Source: an uncultured Muribaculaceae bacterium (GTDB lineage Bacteria; Bacteroidota; Bacteroidia; Bacteroidales; Muribaculaceae). From it: 64,000 nucleotides of DNA. The DNA lies in assembly GCA_910584365.1 (NCBI GenBank), contig CAJUAF010000007.1, positions 83,907 through 147,906 on the forward strand, in the 5' to 3' direction. Below are positions 44,378-52,229 of this stretch, piece after piece. Positions within the stretch are counted from its first letter, which is position 1. Each line of letters starts with the position of its first letter. A program made the position numbers and the translations under genes. The notes under the pieces are model-generated. The model made no database searches and had not been told where the DNA came from. It saw only the letters and a program-made list of their open reading frames with translations.

Positions 44378-45376
44378 TCAGTCCTTGAGGATGACCGTCA
44401 TCCCGGGACGCAGGTCGGGAACATCCTTTTCCGGACGCGCCTTGATTTCAAAAGTCTTGGAATCCCAGTCGCCGGTTGTCTTGGTGGCGTGCCAGGTCGC
44501 GTAGGAACCCAGGTCGCGCACATAGTAGATTTTGGCCTTGACCTCTTTCATCCCCAGGGCGGGAATCTTTACGGTGATTTCCTTCCCCATTGTGAGATCC
44601 CGGAGCTTGTCTTCGCGTACATTGAAAGTGACCCATTTGTCGTCGATGCGCAGGACGTTCATGATCGGGGCGCCGAGCGATACGAGTTCTCCGACCTCCG
44701 GGAATATGACATCTATCTGTCCGTCGCAGGGAGCGGTCAGATACTGGTCCTCGAGGATTGCCTCCACTTCTGAGACGCCCCCTTTGGCTACGGTAACCAT
44801 CGCCGCGGCCTGTGCCTTGTCTTCGCTCTGGGCGCCTTCGCGGGCCAGTTCATACTGGCTTTTGGCGGCGGCGGCTCCCGCTACGGCGGCATCGTAGGCG
44901 GCCTTGGCCTCGTCGCGTTTCTGTTCCGACATTACCCCTTCGGAGTAGAGATTCTGCATCCTGTCGTAGGTCTTCCTGGTTATGCCGACGGCGGCCTGTG
45001 CCTGCTGCCATACGTCGTATGCGCTCTGAATGATCTGTTTGCGGGTTCCCGCGTCGACTTTGCGGTCAACGGCCTGCGCCGCTGTCTCCATCGCGCGGGC
45101 CTGTTCCAGCTTGGCTTCCACAAGGGAAGAATGGATATGCACCAGGGTGTCTCCCTTGTGGACCATATCCCCCTCCTTGACAAAGAATTCGGTGACACGG
45201 CCGGGGAGTTTCCCGGAAACTCTTACGGAAGTGGCCTCGGCCTGTCCCTGGAGGATTTCGGCAGGCTTGTTTATGAACAGGAATCCGATAATCGCCAGTA
45301 TGGCGACGGCGAGTACCACGCCGCCCATGGCAATCATAAGTTTGCGGTTCTCTTTTTTCTCTTCGTTTGAGAGCAT
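44378..45376 (-). CDS. HlyD/EmrA-type membrane fusion protein
   Basis: This 332-residue periplasmic adaptor is anchored by one N-terminal helix (about 13-34). A split lipoyl domain ('VRVSGKLPGRVTEFFVKEGDMVHKGDTLVHI' and 'YLTAPCDGQIDVIFPEVGELVSLGAPIMNV') flanks a long alpha-hairpin (about 85-205) that would dock onto TolC. A beta-barrel domain follows. It bridges the two ABC-2 permeases in the inner membrane to the outer-membrane TolC encoded just upstream. The gene follows tolC by 62 bases and precedes the permeases, so this is a three-part exporter unit. Confidence 0.92.
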   Translation of the reverse strand: MLSNEEKKENRKLMIAMGGVVLAVAILAIIGFLFINKPAEILQGQAEATSVRVSGKLPGRVTEFFVKEGDMVHKGDTLVHIHSSLVEAKLEQARAMETAAQAVDRKVDAGTRKQIIQSAYDVWQQAQAAVGITRKTYDRMQNLYSEGVMSEQKRDEAKAAYDAAVAGAAAAKSQYELAREGAQSEDKAQAAAMVTVAKGGVSEVEAILEDQYLTAPCDGQIDVIFPEVGELVSLGAPIMNVLRIDDKWVTFNVREDKLRDLTMGKEITVKIPALGMKEVKAKIYYVRDLGSYATWHATKTTGDWDSKTFEIKARPEKDVPDLRPGMTVILKD

Positions 45377-45438
45377 GGTCGGAAATATTTAGCGGTTGTT
45401 TTATTCGTTTTTCAATAGCGGGGAGTGACGGCGCCCTT

Positions 45439-46875
45439 TCAATACTTCAGGCGTCCGAGGACTTTGGAGAGGTAGACATCGCAGAGCTGTACGTCAATGG
45501 CGGCGTCTATTTTCTCGGAATTCGCCTGGAGCCATGCGGTCTGGGCCGTCATTACGTCCGTCGAGGTGACTACCCCTTCGTGGAATCCGAGAGTGGCCGT
45601 GCGGAGGTTGTCCTGCGCCTTCTCGAGGTTTGTGGTGGTCATGTTGTATGTCTTGATGGCTTCCTGGGCCTTGAAAGCGGCCTGGCTGACCTGGAGGTCG
45701 ACCATCTCGCGGGCGTTGGCCAGCTGGAGCTGACTTACCACGGCGTTGGAGCGGGCCGCCTTGTATTTGTAATAGTTGCCTCCCCAGTGGAAGATGGGGA
45801 TTTTCACCATCACTCCTACGGAGAAAGCTCCGTCGAAGCGCTTTTTGAAGCCGTCGAACATATTGGGGTTCGAGAAAGAGTATCCTCCGATGAGGGCGAT
45901 GTTGGGGAGCATGGCCGAGAGTTCCACCTTCGCCTGCTGTTCGGCTACCTTCGCGGCCAGGGCGAGGGCATCCAGGTCGGGCCGGGAGGCGTAGACCGTC
46001 TCCATGTCGTAGCTGCGGGCGATTTCCTCGCGGGGATTGATTTCGAGGTTATCCTCGTCTTCCACCTCCATCTGCGAATCTACGGGCAGACCGCACACCT
46101 GGGCCAGGGCCATCCGGCTGAGGCTAAGGCCGTTCTCTACTTTGGTGAGGTCGACGTTGGCCTGGTTGAGCCTGACGTCGACGCTCAGAAGGTCGCTGCG
46201 CGTTGCCACTCCCTGTCTGACCATCAGGTCCACGTCATGGCGCAGTGTGTCAAGCAGACTGACATAGCTCTTGGCGAGTTTGTGCTTTGCCTTGAGGGAG
46301 ACCACGGTCCAGTAGGCGCCGTCAACGGCGTAGATAACGTTCTGGGCCTCGCTGGCATAGAGTTTGTCGGCGATTTCGGCCGCGTAGCCCGTGATTTTAT
46401 TCATGGCTACAATTTTGCCACCCATGTAGATCGGCTGGGTAAGGGTGACGGCGCCGAAGAATACGTTGTGTATGTCGTAGGTCATCGACTCCTTGGGGAT
46501 AAGCGCCACCTGCTCGGGGACATACTGTCCGCTCGGCGATTTGATGGGCTCTCCGGTATAGGGGTTCTTGACCAGGTTGAATTCATAACCCTGGGTCTGC
46601 AGATTGAACGACTTCACCGGCAGCAGCTGGTCGGAGTCGAAAATCGACAGTTCCTTCTGGTTGTAAAGATAGCCTCCCGCGAAGTCGATTGCCGGCAGAT
46701 AGGCGGCGAAAGCCTCTTTTTTCTGATATGCGGCTTTCTCCTGTTGCTGACGGCGCACCATCAGTTCCTTGTTGTTCTGCAGGGCAAGTTTGCGGCAGGA
46801 TTCGAGAGAATAGCTCTCGGCGTCGGCCCCGACAACCGAGGAGGCCAACAGCAGTGAGACGAGAGCGCCGCGCAT
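45439..46875 (-). CDS. TolC-family outer-membrane efflux protein
   Basis: The start at 46875 is preferred. It gives a good signal peptide (MRGALVSLLLASSVVGADA), whereas ATGs at 46929 and 46923 sit at or before the predicted transcription start. The 478-residue product has the two repeated OEP halves of TolC with long helices ('LESCRKLALQNNKELMVRRQQQEKAAYQKKEAFAAYLPAIDFAGGY', later 'ASRPDLDALALAAKVAEQQAKVELSAMLPNIALIGGYSF'). It forms the trimeric outer-membrane tunnel of the exporter built with the downstream HlyD and ABC-2 proteins. Confidence 0.92.
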   Translation of the reverse strand: MRGALVSLLLASSVVGADAESYSLESCRKLALQNNKELMVRRQQQEKAAYQKKEAFAAYLPAIDFAGGYLYNQKELSIFDSDQLLPVKSFNLQTQGYEFNLVKNPYTGEPIKSPSGQYVPEQVALIPKESMTYDIHNVFFGAVTLTQPIYMGGKIVAMNKITGYAAEIADKLYASEAQNVIYAVDGAYWTVVSLKAKHKLAKSYVSLLDTLRHDVDLMVRQGVATRSDLLSVDVRLNQANVDLTKVENGLSLSRMALAQVCGLPVDSQMEVEDEDNLEINPREEIARSYDMETVYASRPDLDALALAAKVAEQQAKVELSAMLPNIALIGGYSFSNPNMFDGFKKRFDGAFSVGVMVKIPIFHWGGNYYKYKAARSNAVVSQLQLANAREMVDLQVSQAAFKAQEAIKTYNMTTTNLEKAQDNLRTATLGFHEGVVTSTDVMTAQTAWLQANSEKIDAAIDVQLCDVYLSKVLGRLKY

Positions 46876-46933
46876 CAGGCGCGGACAGTGATGTCTGGCG
46901 GTATTTGAGGAAGGGCTTGGCATAATCATGCTG

Positions 46934-46964
46934 CAAATTTATATAATGTTAACACCTGAGCCAA
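46934..46964 (-). promoter_or_regulatory. Promoter of the tolC-hlyD-permease unit
   Basis: On the minus strand TTGG (46964-46961) and TAAATTTG (46941-46934) are 19 bases apart. The expected start of transcription, near 46929, supports the downstream ATG at 46875 for tolC. Confidence 0.65.
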
Positions 46965-47072
46965 CATTTGTTTCACTTAATCGGTGAAAATTACCAAAAT
47001 TTCCCCAAAAGGATTAAAATTGGTCTTTTGGTAGAGATAATTGGGAGCATTGTTCTGCCAGCTCACGTGGTT

Positions 47073-48080
47073 TTACAAGGTCTCGCGGAAGAGGCGGAAA
47101 TCGTTGTCGATATCGTTCCCGACCGTGGTCAGCATATCTCCCACCAGGGCGCCGTTGACACCTCCGCGCAGCATCCTGAGGGTGGCTTCGCGGCTGATCC
47201 GGCGGCGCCCTCCGGCGAAACGGATGGAGAGTTTCGGGGCGGTAAGCCTCATCAGCGCCGCCGAGAGGATGGCTTCTTCCTCTCCCAGCAGCGGGGTGTC
47301 GGCCAGAGGGGTTCCCGGAATCGGGTTCAGCAGATTCAGGGGGAGGGAGCAGGCTCCTGCATCGCGGGCTTCGGCGGCGAGTTCCAGACGGTCGCGCAGG
47401 GTCTCGCCCATCCCGATGATTCCTCCGGAACAAACTTCCATCCCTACCTCGCGGGCCAGACGGATTGTCTCGAGCTTGTCCTCCCGGGTATGGGAGGTGC
47501 AGAGCGTCGGGAAGAAGCGGGCCGATGTCTCCAGGTTGCAGTGATAGCGCCGGATCCCGGCGTCGTAAAGTTCCTGAAGTTCCGCCCGGTTGAGAAGGCC
47601 CATCGAGGCGCAGAGTCCGATGCCGGTCTCGGCGGCTCCCTGGCGGTACATCCCGCAGAATTTCCTGATGTCACCAAGGGCCACCTTGCGCCCTGAGCAG
47701 ACTATGGAAATGCGTTCCACGCCGTGGCGCGCATTGCTGCGGCAGGCTTTCAGGAACTCTTCTCGGTCTATAAACAAATATTCATCGCATCCGGTTGAGT
47801 GGGCCGCCGACTGGGCGCACCATTTGCAGTTCTCCGAGCATCGTCCCGAGCGTCCGTTGACGATAGAGCAGGTCTCCACGGCGTTGCCGCAATGATGGCG
47901 GCGCACCCTGTCGGCGCCGTCACACAGGGCGTCCAGCCTCCGCTGCCTTTCCTCCCGGCCGGGAGCGGCTTCGATTTCCGCGGCCAGCGCCAGCAGCTCC
48001 TCTATATCACCGTTTTCTCCGTTCATGGCCTTGCTGACGGCTCTCTCAAGTATAGTGTAGAATTCAGTTTCCATTTTCAT
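47073..48080 (-). CDS. bioB: Biotin synthase
   Basis: This 335-residue radical-SAM enzyme inserts sulfur into dethiobiotin, the last step of biotin synthesis. The radical-SAM cluster motif is 'CSENCKWCAQS' (C-x3-C-x2-C). 'YHCNLETSARFFPTLCTSHT' carries the conserved BioB substrate and cluster residues, and 'RFAGGRRRI' corresponds to the Arg ligand of the [2Fe-2S] cluster region. The start at 48080 is chosen because an earlier in-frame ATG at 48161 lies upstream of the -7 element. The N-terminal extension of about 30 residues is typical. No other bio genes are adjacent. The gene is divergent from the SRP RNA. Confidence 0.95.
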   Translation of the reverse strand: MKMETEFYTILERAVSKAMNGENGDIEELLALAAEIEAAPGREERQRRLDALCDGADRVRRHHCGNAVETCSIVNGRSGRCSENCKWCAQSAAHSTGCDEYLFIDREEFLKACRSNARHGVERISIVCSGRKVALGDIRKFCGMYRQGAAETGIGLCASMGLLNRAELQELYDAGIRRYHCNLETSARFFPTLCTSHTREDKLETIRLAREVGMEVCSGGIIGMGETLRDRLELAAEARDAGACSLPLNLLNPIPGTPLADTPLLGEEEAILSAALMRLTAPKLSIRFAGGRRRISREATLRMLRGGVNGALVGDMLTTVGNDIDNDFRLFRETL

Positions 48081-48101
48081 GTAGGTTGGTTTATTTTCAT
48101 G

Positions 48102-48109
48102 CAAAATTA
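48102..48109 (-). promoter_or_regulatory. -7 element of bioB
   Basis: TAATTTTG on the minus strand, about 22 bases from the ATG at 48080. No clear -33 match. Confidence 0.5.
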
Positions 48110-48127
48110 CAATTTTTGCCGGTATTT

Positions 48128-48158
48128 TTTGCCGGGAAAGAAAAAAGTTGTACCTTTG
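48128..48158 (+). promoter_or_regulatory. Promoter of the SRP RNA gene
   Basis: TTTG (48128-48131), 19 bases, TACCTTTG (48151-48158). The RNA is expected to start at about 48162-48164. Confidence 0.8.
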
Positions 48159-48163
48159 CACCC

Positions 48164-48260
48164 GGGTAAGTCCTACACGACCAGCTCCCCCCGAACTCCG
48201 TCAGGTCTTGATCGAAGCAGCGGTAGGGGGTCGTAGCGGTGCGATGTAGTAAGCTTACCC
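48164..48260 (+). ncRNA. ffs: Signal recognition particle RNA (small bacterial type)
   Basis: This 97-base RNA forms one long hairpin. The ends pair as GGGTAAG (48164-48170) with CTTACCC (48254-48260). The apical region carries the conserved SRP domain IV sequence 'GTCAGGTC ... GAAGCAGC' (about 48200-48221), where the Ffh M domain binds. A consensus promoter precedes it and six T residues (48261-48266) follow the stem as terminator. Together with Ffh it targets nascent membrane proteins. It is divergent from bioB and borders the restriction-modification island on its 3' side. Confidence 0.92.
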
Positions 48261-48371
48261 TTTTTTGTGCCCATACCTGAAGCGTGACCTTACCCCATAT
48301 GGTAAAGCGTTTGTGTATGGCGTAAGTGATGTAAAGACGAAAGATAAAAATGGCTGGTGGTATATGTAAAG

Positions 48372-48617
48372 TTACTCAATTGATTTATCCAGCCAATTAA
48401 ACAATTCGTAAGCTGTTGGAAAAAGTTTTTCGATATAAATGGTTTTTACAGTAATAATTGAATCGCTCTCAATGATTGTGATTCTTCCTTGATACTTACT
48501 TCCAAATACATGAAAAGATATTGTCGTTTTTGAAATAATGATGTGAGATATGCCCCAGGATTGGGGTATTTCTTTTCTTTTGAGACATAGCCTCATAAAA
48601 TTAGTTAGTTCGCCCAT
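48372..48617 (-). CDS. Small protein divergent from the R-M controller
   Basis: The start at 48617 is chosen because the -7 box TAACTTTG (48649-48642 on the minus strand) predicts transcription from about 48637, inside a longer frame whose first ATG is at 48653. The 81-residue product has no signal peptide and no recognised domain: an N-terminal helix ('MGELTNFMRLCLKRKEIPQ'), a beta-rich middle ('HIIISKTTISFHVFGSKYQGRITIIESDSIITVKTIYI') and a final helix. Its promoter region carries an operator identical to the one at the controller promoter. It is probably part of the restriction-modification system, but its role is not known. Confidence 0.6.
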   Translation of the reverse strand: MGELTNFMRLCLKRKEIPQSWGISHIIISKTTISFHVFGSKYQGRITIIESDSIITVKTIYIEKLFPTAYELFNWLDKSIE

Positions 48618-48649
48618 ATTATATCTGATATAATTCAATTGCAAAGTTA
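48618..48649 (-). promoter_or_regulatory. Promoter of the 81-residue gene with operator copy 1
   Basis: On the minus strand TAACTTTG (48649-48642) is the -7 box. Immediately downstream lies the palindrome ATTATATC-T-GATATAAT (48618-48634), which would cover the start of transcription. The identical palindrome recurs at 48701. Confidence 0.75.
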
Positions 48650-48700
48650 GCATATATAATATTATAATCCAAAAAAAATGTTATTAATTTTATTGATTAT

Positions 48701-48729
48701 ATTATATCTGATATAATTCACTATCTTTG
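48701..48729 (+). promoter_or_regulatory. Promoter of the controller-endonuclease-methyltransferase operon with operator copy 2
   Basis: TATCTTTG (48722-48729) is the -7 box. The palindrome ATTATATC-T-GATATAAT (48701-48717) fills the place of the spacer. With three more bases (TCA) the two copies match over 20 bases. The centre-to-centre distance to copy 1 is 83 bases, about eight turns of DNA. Autoregulation by the XRE protein encoded at 48746 is the simplest reading. Confidence 0.8.
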
Positions 48730-48745
48730 TAGAAAAATCACCGTA

Positions 48746-49033
48746 ATGAAACTGCGACTACGCGAAATATTAAAAGATCGATCCATGACGTTGAAGGCTT
48801 TTTCGGAACTGTCTGGAATAAGCCAACCGAACCTGAGTAATTACATCAATGGGAATGTTTCTCCTACATTAGAGATGCTTACCCGTATATCAGAATCTTT
48901 GAACGTGCCTTTAACAGAATTGTTTGAAGAGCCCGCTTCATTGGAATTTTATGTGAGATACAAGGGAAATATGCATAGCATTACTTCCAAAGATATTATT
49001 AACCTGATAGAATCCAAATGTAGTAATGGATAA
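48746..49033 (+). CDS. XRE-family controller-like regulator of the R-M system
   Basis: This 95-residue protein has an N-terminal Cro/C1-type helix-turn-helix at about 5-62 ('MTLKAFSELSGISQPNLSNYINGNVSPTLEMLTRISESLNVPLTELFE') and a short C-terminal tail. Size, position ahead of the endonuclease and methyltransferase, and a palindromic operator at its own promoter match controller (C) proteins of type II restriction-modification systems. These delay endonuclease expression after entry into a new host. The stop overlaps the next start by eight bases. Whether it activates, represses or does both is not visible. Confidence 0.85.
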   Translation: MKLRLREILKDRSMTLKAFSELSGISQPNLSNYINGNVSPTLEMLTRISESLNVPLTELFEEPASLEFYVRYKGNMHSITSKDIINLIESKCSNG

Positions 49034-49931
49034 AATAAAAATTGTCAGATTATTAGAAGATTGCAATATCTTAATTGGTGATTTTTATGAACATGGCAAA
49101 GCATCCGAGTGCTATGTGGGAGTTACGTTCATTCAGGATGATGGATTCACCTGGGATACGATAGTTCCCTATGTCAATCGTCGTGCCGGACTTTTTCTTG
49201 AAACTGAAGAGGAGTTGGTTGCGTATCTTAAAAGTATCAAACCTTTCTTCAAAGAATCATCCATGCAAACATGGAGGACTAAGGAAAGAGAAGAATGGGA
49301 AAATTCTAAGGCTGATGTCACTAAAGAATTTTTCTTTGCTATGTTGACTTTTAAACCGGTTACAGAATTTCCTCCAAATGATAATCCGGCCCGAAGAATT
49401 CAGGACATAAAAGATGCCGGTTACACAGTCGCAACAATTCATCATTACAGAGATAGAAAATCCGCACGGATTTTGTTACCTATCCCTAAGTCTGCCGAAA
49501 TGGGATATGAGACTTTTACGCCACAATTTAAGGCAAGAGTTATACGCTTATTCAATGGTGTAAATGCCTATGAGAATAAGCCTACAACTCCAAAAGGCTT
49601 AATACCCGACCATAAATTCTCAGAAGTCCGTTGGGATAAAAATACTAAAGCAGAGAATCCCATGGATATGGCGGATGATGAAGTTATTCAGAAATTTCAA
49701 CTTTTGGATAATCAGCGGAATCAACAAAAAAGAGAAGTTTGCCGCAACTGTTTTCAAACAGGTAAACGTGGCATAATTTACGGAATCCCATTCTTCTATG
49801 AGGGTGGTGAAAATTGGGATGATAAGATTCCTGCAGTTGGAAAAATTGCGGAAAAAGGATGTGTCGGCTGTGCTTGGTATGATATTGAACGTTGGCGTTC
49901 GGAACTAATAAAACTTCTCAGTGACAAATAA
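49026..49931 (+). CDS. Putative type II restriction endonuclease (HNH-like)
   Basis: This 301-residue protein lies between the controller and the methyltransferase, overlapping both genes. The C-terminal third looks like an HNH nuclease: 'GLIPDHKFSEVRW' supplies Asp195-His196; 'KFQLLDNQRNQQKREVCRNC' supplies the central Asn and a C-x2-C pair (Cys239, Cys242); and 'KGCVGCAWYDIERW' supplies a second C-x2-C (Cys279, Cys282), together a zinc site. The N-terminal 180 residues would hold recognition. I recall similar C-termini in annotated restriction enzymes but cannot name the specificity. Composition is A+T-rich like the whole island. Another nuclease or a non-enzymatic partner remains possible. 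Confidence 0.68.
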   Translation: MDKIKIVRLLEDCNILIGDFYEHGKASECYVGVTFIQDDGFTWDTIVPYVNRRAGLFLETEEELVAYLKSIKPFFKESSMQTWRTKEREEWENSKADVTKEFFFAMLTFKPVTEFPPNDNPARRIQDIKDAGYTVATIHHYRDRKSARILLPIPKSAEMGYETFTPQFKARVIRLFNGVNAYENKPTTPKGLIPDHKFSEVRWDKNTKAENPMDMADDEVIQKFQLLDNQRNQQKREVCRNCFQTGKRGIIYGIPFFYEGGENWDDKIPAVGKIAEKGCVGCAWYDIERWRSELIKLLSDK

Positions 49932-51270
49932 TTTAAAAACATACGGAAGTGTCTGTTCCGGAATTGAGGCTGCCTCTTTTGTGTTGGAACCGTTGGGCCT
50001 CAAACCCCTTTGGCTCTCGGAAATTGCAGATTTCCCAAAAAGATTTTTAGCTTCCAGATATTCCCATATTCCGAACTTGGGGGATATGAATGACATCCCG
50101 CAGATGATAATTGACGGAAAGATTGATGCACCTGATTTTTTGTGTGGAGGCACTCCATGTCAGGCTTTCTCTCTGGCCGGCTGGAAGAATGGTCTGAATG
50201 ACGATCGGGGCCAATTAACATTAAAGTATATTGATATACTCAATGCGATTGATGCCATCCGGATTGCGCAAGGGCAATCCCGTTCCTGTTTTATGTGGGA
50301 AAATGTGGAAGGAGTTCTTAAAGATAAGACCAATGCGTTCGGGTATTTTCTTGCGGGTCTGTTGGATCTTGATGAGCCGATTGATTGTGGAAAATGGTCT
50401 AACGCCGGTGCCATCTTTGGTAAAGACCGTAACATAGCCTGGAGAGTGTTGGATGCAAAATATTTCGGTGTGCCACAACAAAGGAAGCGTTTGTATGTCC
50501 TGGGTGGCGGAACGGATTTTAATCCTTCGGCTATTTTATTTGAAAAAGGAGAATATCTTCCTGACCCATTTGCCGGTTCCGCGAAATCTGCTCACCCTTC
50601 TCTTTTTGATGAAGACTCGGTTGAAGAAATACCATTGACAGCCACTATAAAAGGACATTCCGTAGAAATTTTCAGACAGTATTCTGATTGTCTATATGCA
50701 GCTTATGGTACGAAATGGAATGGAAATGCCGCAGCTTTCAATGGTTCGCTTTTTGTGTGTCAGGATGGTAGGATACGGCGTTTGACCCCGAAAGAATGTG
50801 AGCGGCTTATGGGCTTCCCGGATGATTATACCAATATTGCTCCTGACGTGAGGGCTACCGCTCGTTATCGGGCTATCGGTAATTCATGGGCTGTACCCGT
50901 TGTATCGTGGATACTGAGACGCACCATACATCATCATCTTTATCGTCTGACACTGCCGGAATTATCGATTAAGCAGTCAGGCGCTGATTATACCCTTTTT
51001 CATCTGGATGGATTTACAAGAGTTGATGATTATTGGGTTAATGCATCATCATATCCTTATGAATATAAACTGACTAACATGATAGATATGATAGACACTG
51101 ACGCGGCGGAAAAATTTTATCTTTCTCCCGCAGGGTGTGCCGGCATTGTCCGCCGTAAGTTAGAACGTAGCACAGGGATTAATGAGCGTCTTGAATTACA
51201 TTTACGCAATGGTTTCAACAATGATGCTTCCTTTCTTTTGAAGCGAAAGGATAGGATGCCGATTAAGTAA
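49921..51270 (+). CDS. DNA (cytosine-5) methyltransferase with C-terminal extension
   Basis: This 449-residue enzyme starts at GTG 49921, overlapping the endonuclease stop by 11 bases. Motif I is 'SVCSGIEAASFVLEPLG' (residues 10-26), and motif IV with the catalytic Cys80 is 'CGGTPCQAFSLAG'. Motif VI is 'ENV' (127-129) and motif VIII 'QQRKRLYVLGG'. A target-recognition region follows (about 200-280), then 'RRLTPKECERLMGFPDDY' (286-303) and motif X 'RAIGNSWAVPV' (317-327). About 120 further residues have no recognised motif. It would protect host DNA from the neighbouring endonuclease. The resemblance to phage-borne C5 methyltransferases is also strong, so an orphan role cannot be excluded. Confidence 0.92.
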   Translation: MTNNLKTYGSVCSGIEAASFVLEPLGLKPLWLSEIADFPKRFLASRYSHIPNLGDMNDIPQMIIDGKIDAPDFLCGGTPCQAFSLAGWKNGLNDDRGQLTLKYIDILNAIDAIRIAQGQSRSCFMWENVEGVLKDKTNAFGYFLAGLLDLDEPIDCGKWSNAGAIFGKDRNIAWRVLDAKYFGVPQQRKRLYVLGGGTDFNPSAILFEKGEYLPDPFAGSAKSAHPSLFDEDSVEEIPLTATIKGHSVEIFRQYSDCLYAAYGTKWNGNAAAFNGSLFVCQDGRIRRLTPKECERLMGFPDDYTNIAPDVRATARYRAIGNSWAVPVVSWILRRTIHHHLYRLTLPELSIKQSGADYTLFHLDGFTRVDDYWVNASSYPYEYKLTNMIDMIDTDAAEKFYLSPAGCAGIVRRKLERSTGINERLELHLRNGFNNDASFLLKRKDRMPIK

Positions 51271-51315
51271 TTTGATGACTGACAGGTGTAAGGCGGGGCG
51301 CCGTCTATGATGGCG

Positions 51316-52035
51316 TCAGGACTGGGAGGAAAGGGTCAGTGAAAGGGTCTCGCCGCGCAGGCGCAGGTCCTCGAACATGGGCAGATAGTTGCGGTGGCTC
51401 GGAGCGAGGACCACGAAGCTGAGTTCGGTCTGGTTGTTGGCGTAATCGTAGGTTATGAAATATGTGGAGAGGTGGACCGAATGGCGGTCGAAGATCTCCA
51501 CGTAGGCGTCGATATTCTCGATAATGCCGCGCACCTGGATTTTGATCATGCGGTTCTCCTGGCCGAGGCGGGCGCGGCTTTCGTAGACCTGGAAAGCGAT
51601 GAGGGTCAGGAGAATCATAGCCGTGGCGATAATTGAACACAGGTACATCCCCACCCCTACGGCCATGCCGATAGCGGCCGTCATCCAGATTCCGGCGGCG
51701 GTGGTCAGTCCGCGCACCGACCCCCTCATGTGGATCATCGCTCCGGCGCCGAGAAAACCGATACCGGTGATTACCTGGGCCGCGATTCGTCCGGGGTCGC
51801 CGTTCTTGAGGCCGGTATAGACCTGGGGGACATAGATGGAGAGGAGCATCGCCATGCAGGAGCCCATCGAAATCAGGGCGAAGGTACGCACACCGGCAAT
51901 CTGCCCCTTGCGCTTGCGCTCCAGCCCGACAAGGACTCCGAGAAGCATCGACAGGAACAGTTTGAACACGGCGCCCGGGAGGTTGACTTCCGGGGAGTTG
52001 ATTTCTTCGACAAGATAGCTCAGTACGTTCTCCAT
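51316..52035 (-). CDS. MgtC/SapB-family membrane protein
   Basis: This 239-residue protein has five transmembrane helices in the first 150 residues, with the MgtC signatures 'LFLSMLLGVLVGLERKRKGQIAGVRTFALISMGSC' and 'QVITGIGFLGAGAMIHMRGSVRGLTTAAGIWMTAAIGMAVG'. A C-terminal cytoplasmic ACT-like domain follows (about 160-239). In other bacteria MgtC influences F1Fo ATP synthase, phosphate and magnesium homeostasis; the role here is not known. The -7 element TAAATTTG (52050-52043 on the minus strand) is only about 8 bases from the ATG, so the mRNA may have almost no leader. Confidence 0.92.
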   Translation of the reverse strand: MENVLSYLVEEINSPEVNLPGAVFKLFLSMLLGVLVGLERKRKGQIAGVRTFALISMGSCMAMLLSIYVPQVYTGLKNGDPGRIAAQVITGIGFLGAGAMIHMRGSVRGLTTAAGIWMTAAIGMAVGVGMYLCSIIATAMILLTLIAFQVYESRARLGQENRMIKIQVRGIIENIDAYVEIFDRHSVHLSTYFITYDYANNQTELSFVVLAPSHRNYLPMFEDLRLRGETLSLTLSSQS

Positions 52036-52042
52036 ATTACCG

Positions 52043-52050
52043 CAAATTTA
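52043..52050 (-). promoter_or_regulatory. -7 element of mgtC
   Basis: TAAATTTG on the minus strand ends 8 bases before the ATG at 52035, implying a nearly leaderless mRNA. No -33 match is evident. Confidence 0.5.
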
Positions 52051-52146
52051 CTAATTTTTCGTGCGTCCGAACCGTTCCGAACGGATTTTTGTTGGGATAA
52101 ATGAGAAATTTCGATGTGAAGGGGCAGATTTTTAACATTGTTTTTG

Positions 52147-52229
52147 TAATTTTGCCCCCGCGTTGCATCGTACTCCCTCAGCAGGGGTACACCTTAAATA
52201 TAGAATACACGTTCTGCCCTGGAGCAGAA
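52147..52229 (+). promoter_or_regulatory. topA promoter and structured leader
   Basis: TAATTTTG (52147-52154) is the -7 box. The leader forms a 9-bp hairpin GTACTCCCT-CAGC-AGGGGTAC (52170-52190, one wobble) and TTCTGC-CCTGGA-GCAGAA (52212-52229) before the ATG at 52250. Whether they regulate is unknown. Confidence 0.6.

Larger units (their letters stand above)
48267..51270. mobile_element. A+T-rich restriction-modification island
   Basis: From just after the SRP RNA to the methyltransferase stop, base composition and codon use shift sharply toward A+T compared with bioB and mgtC on either side. The segment holds four genes of one apparent system: an 81-residue protein, an XRE controller, a putative HNH endonuclease and a C5 methyltransferase. 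No integrase, transposase or flanking repeat was found, so the boundaries are approximate and the mode of arrival is unknown. Confidence 0.6.

Noticed and set aside
48164..48260. tRNA-like or riboswitch element near bioB
   Set aside because: The conserved GTCAGG...GAAGCAGC apical sequence, paired ends and T tract identify it as SRP RNA.
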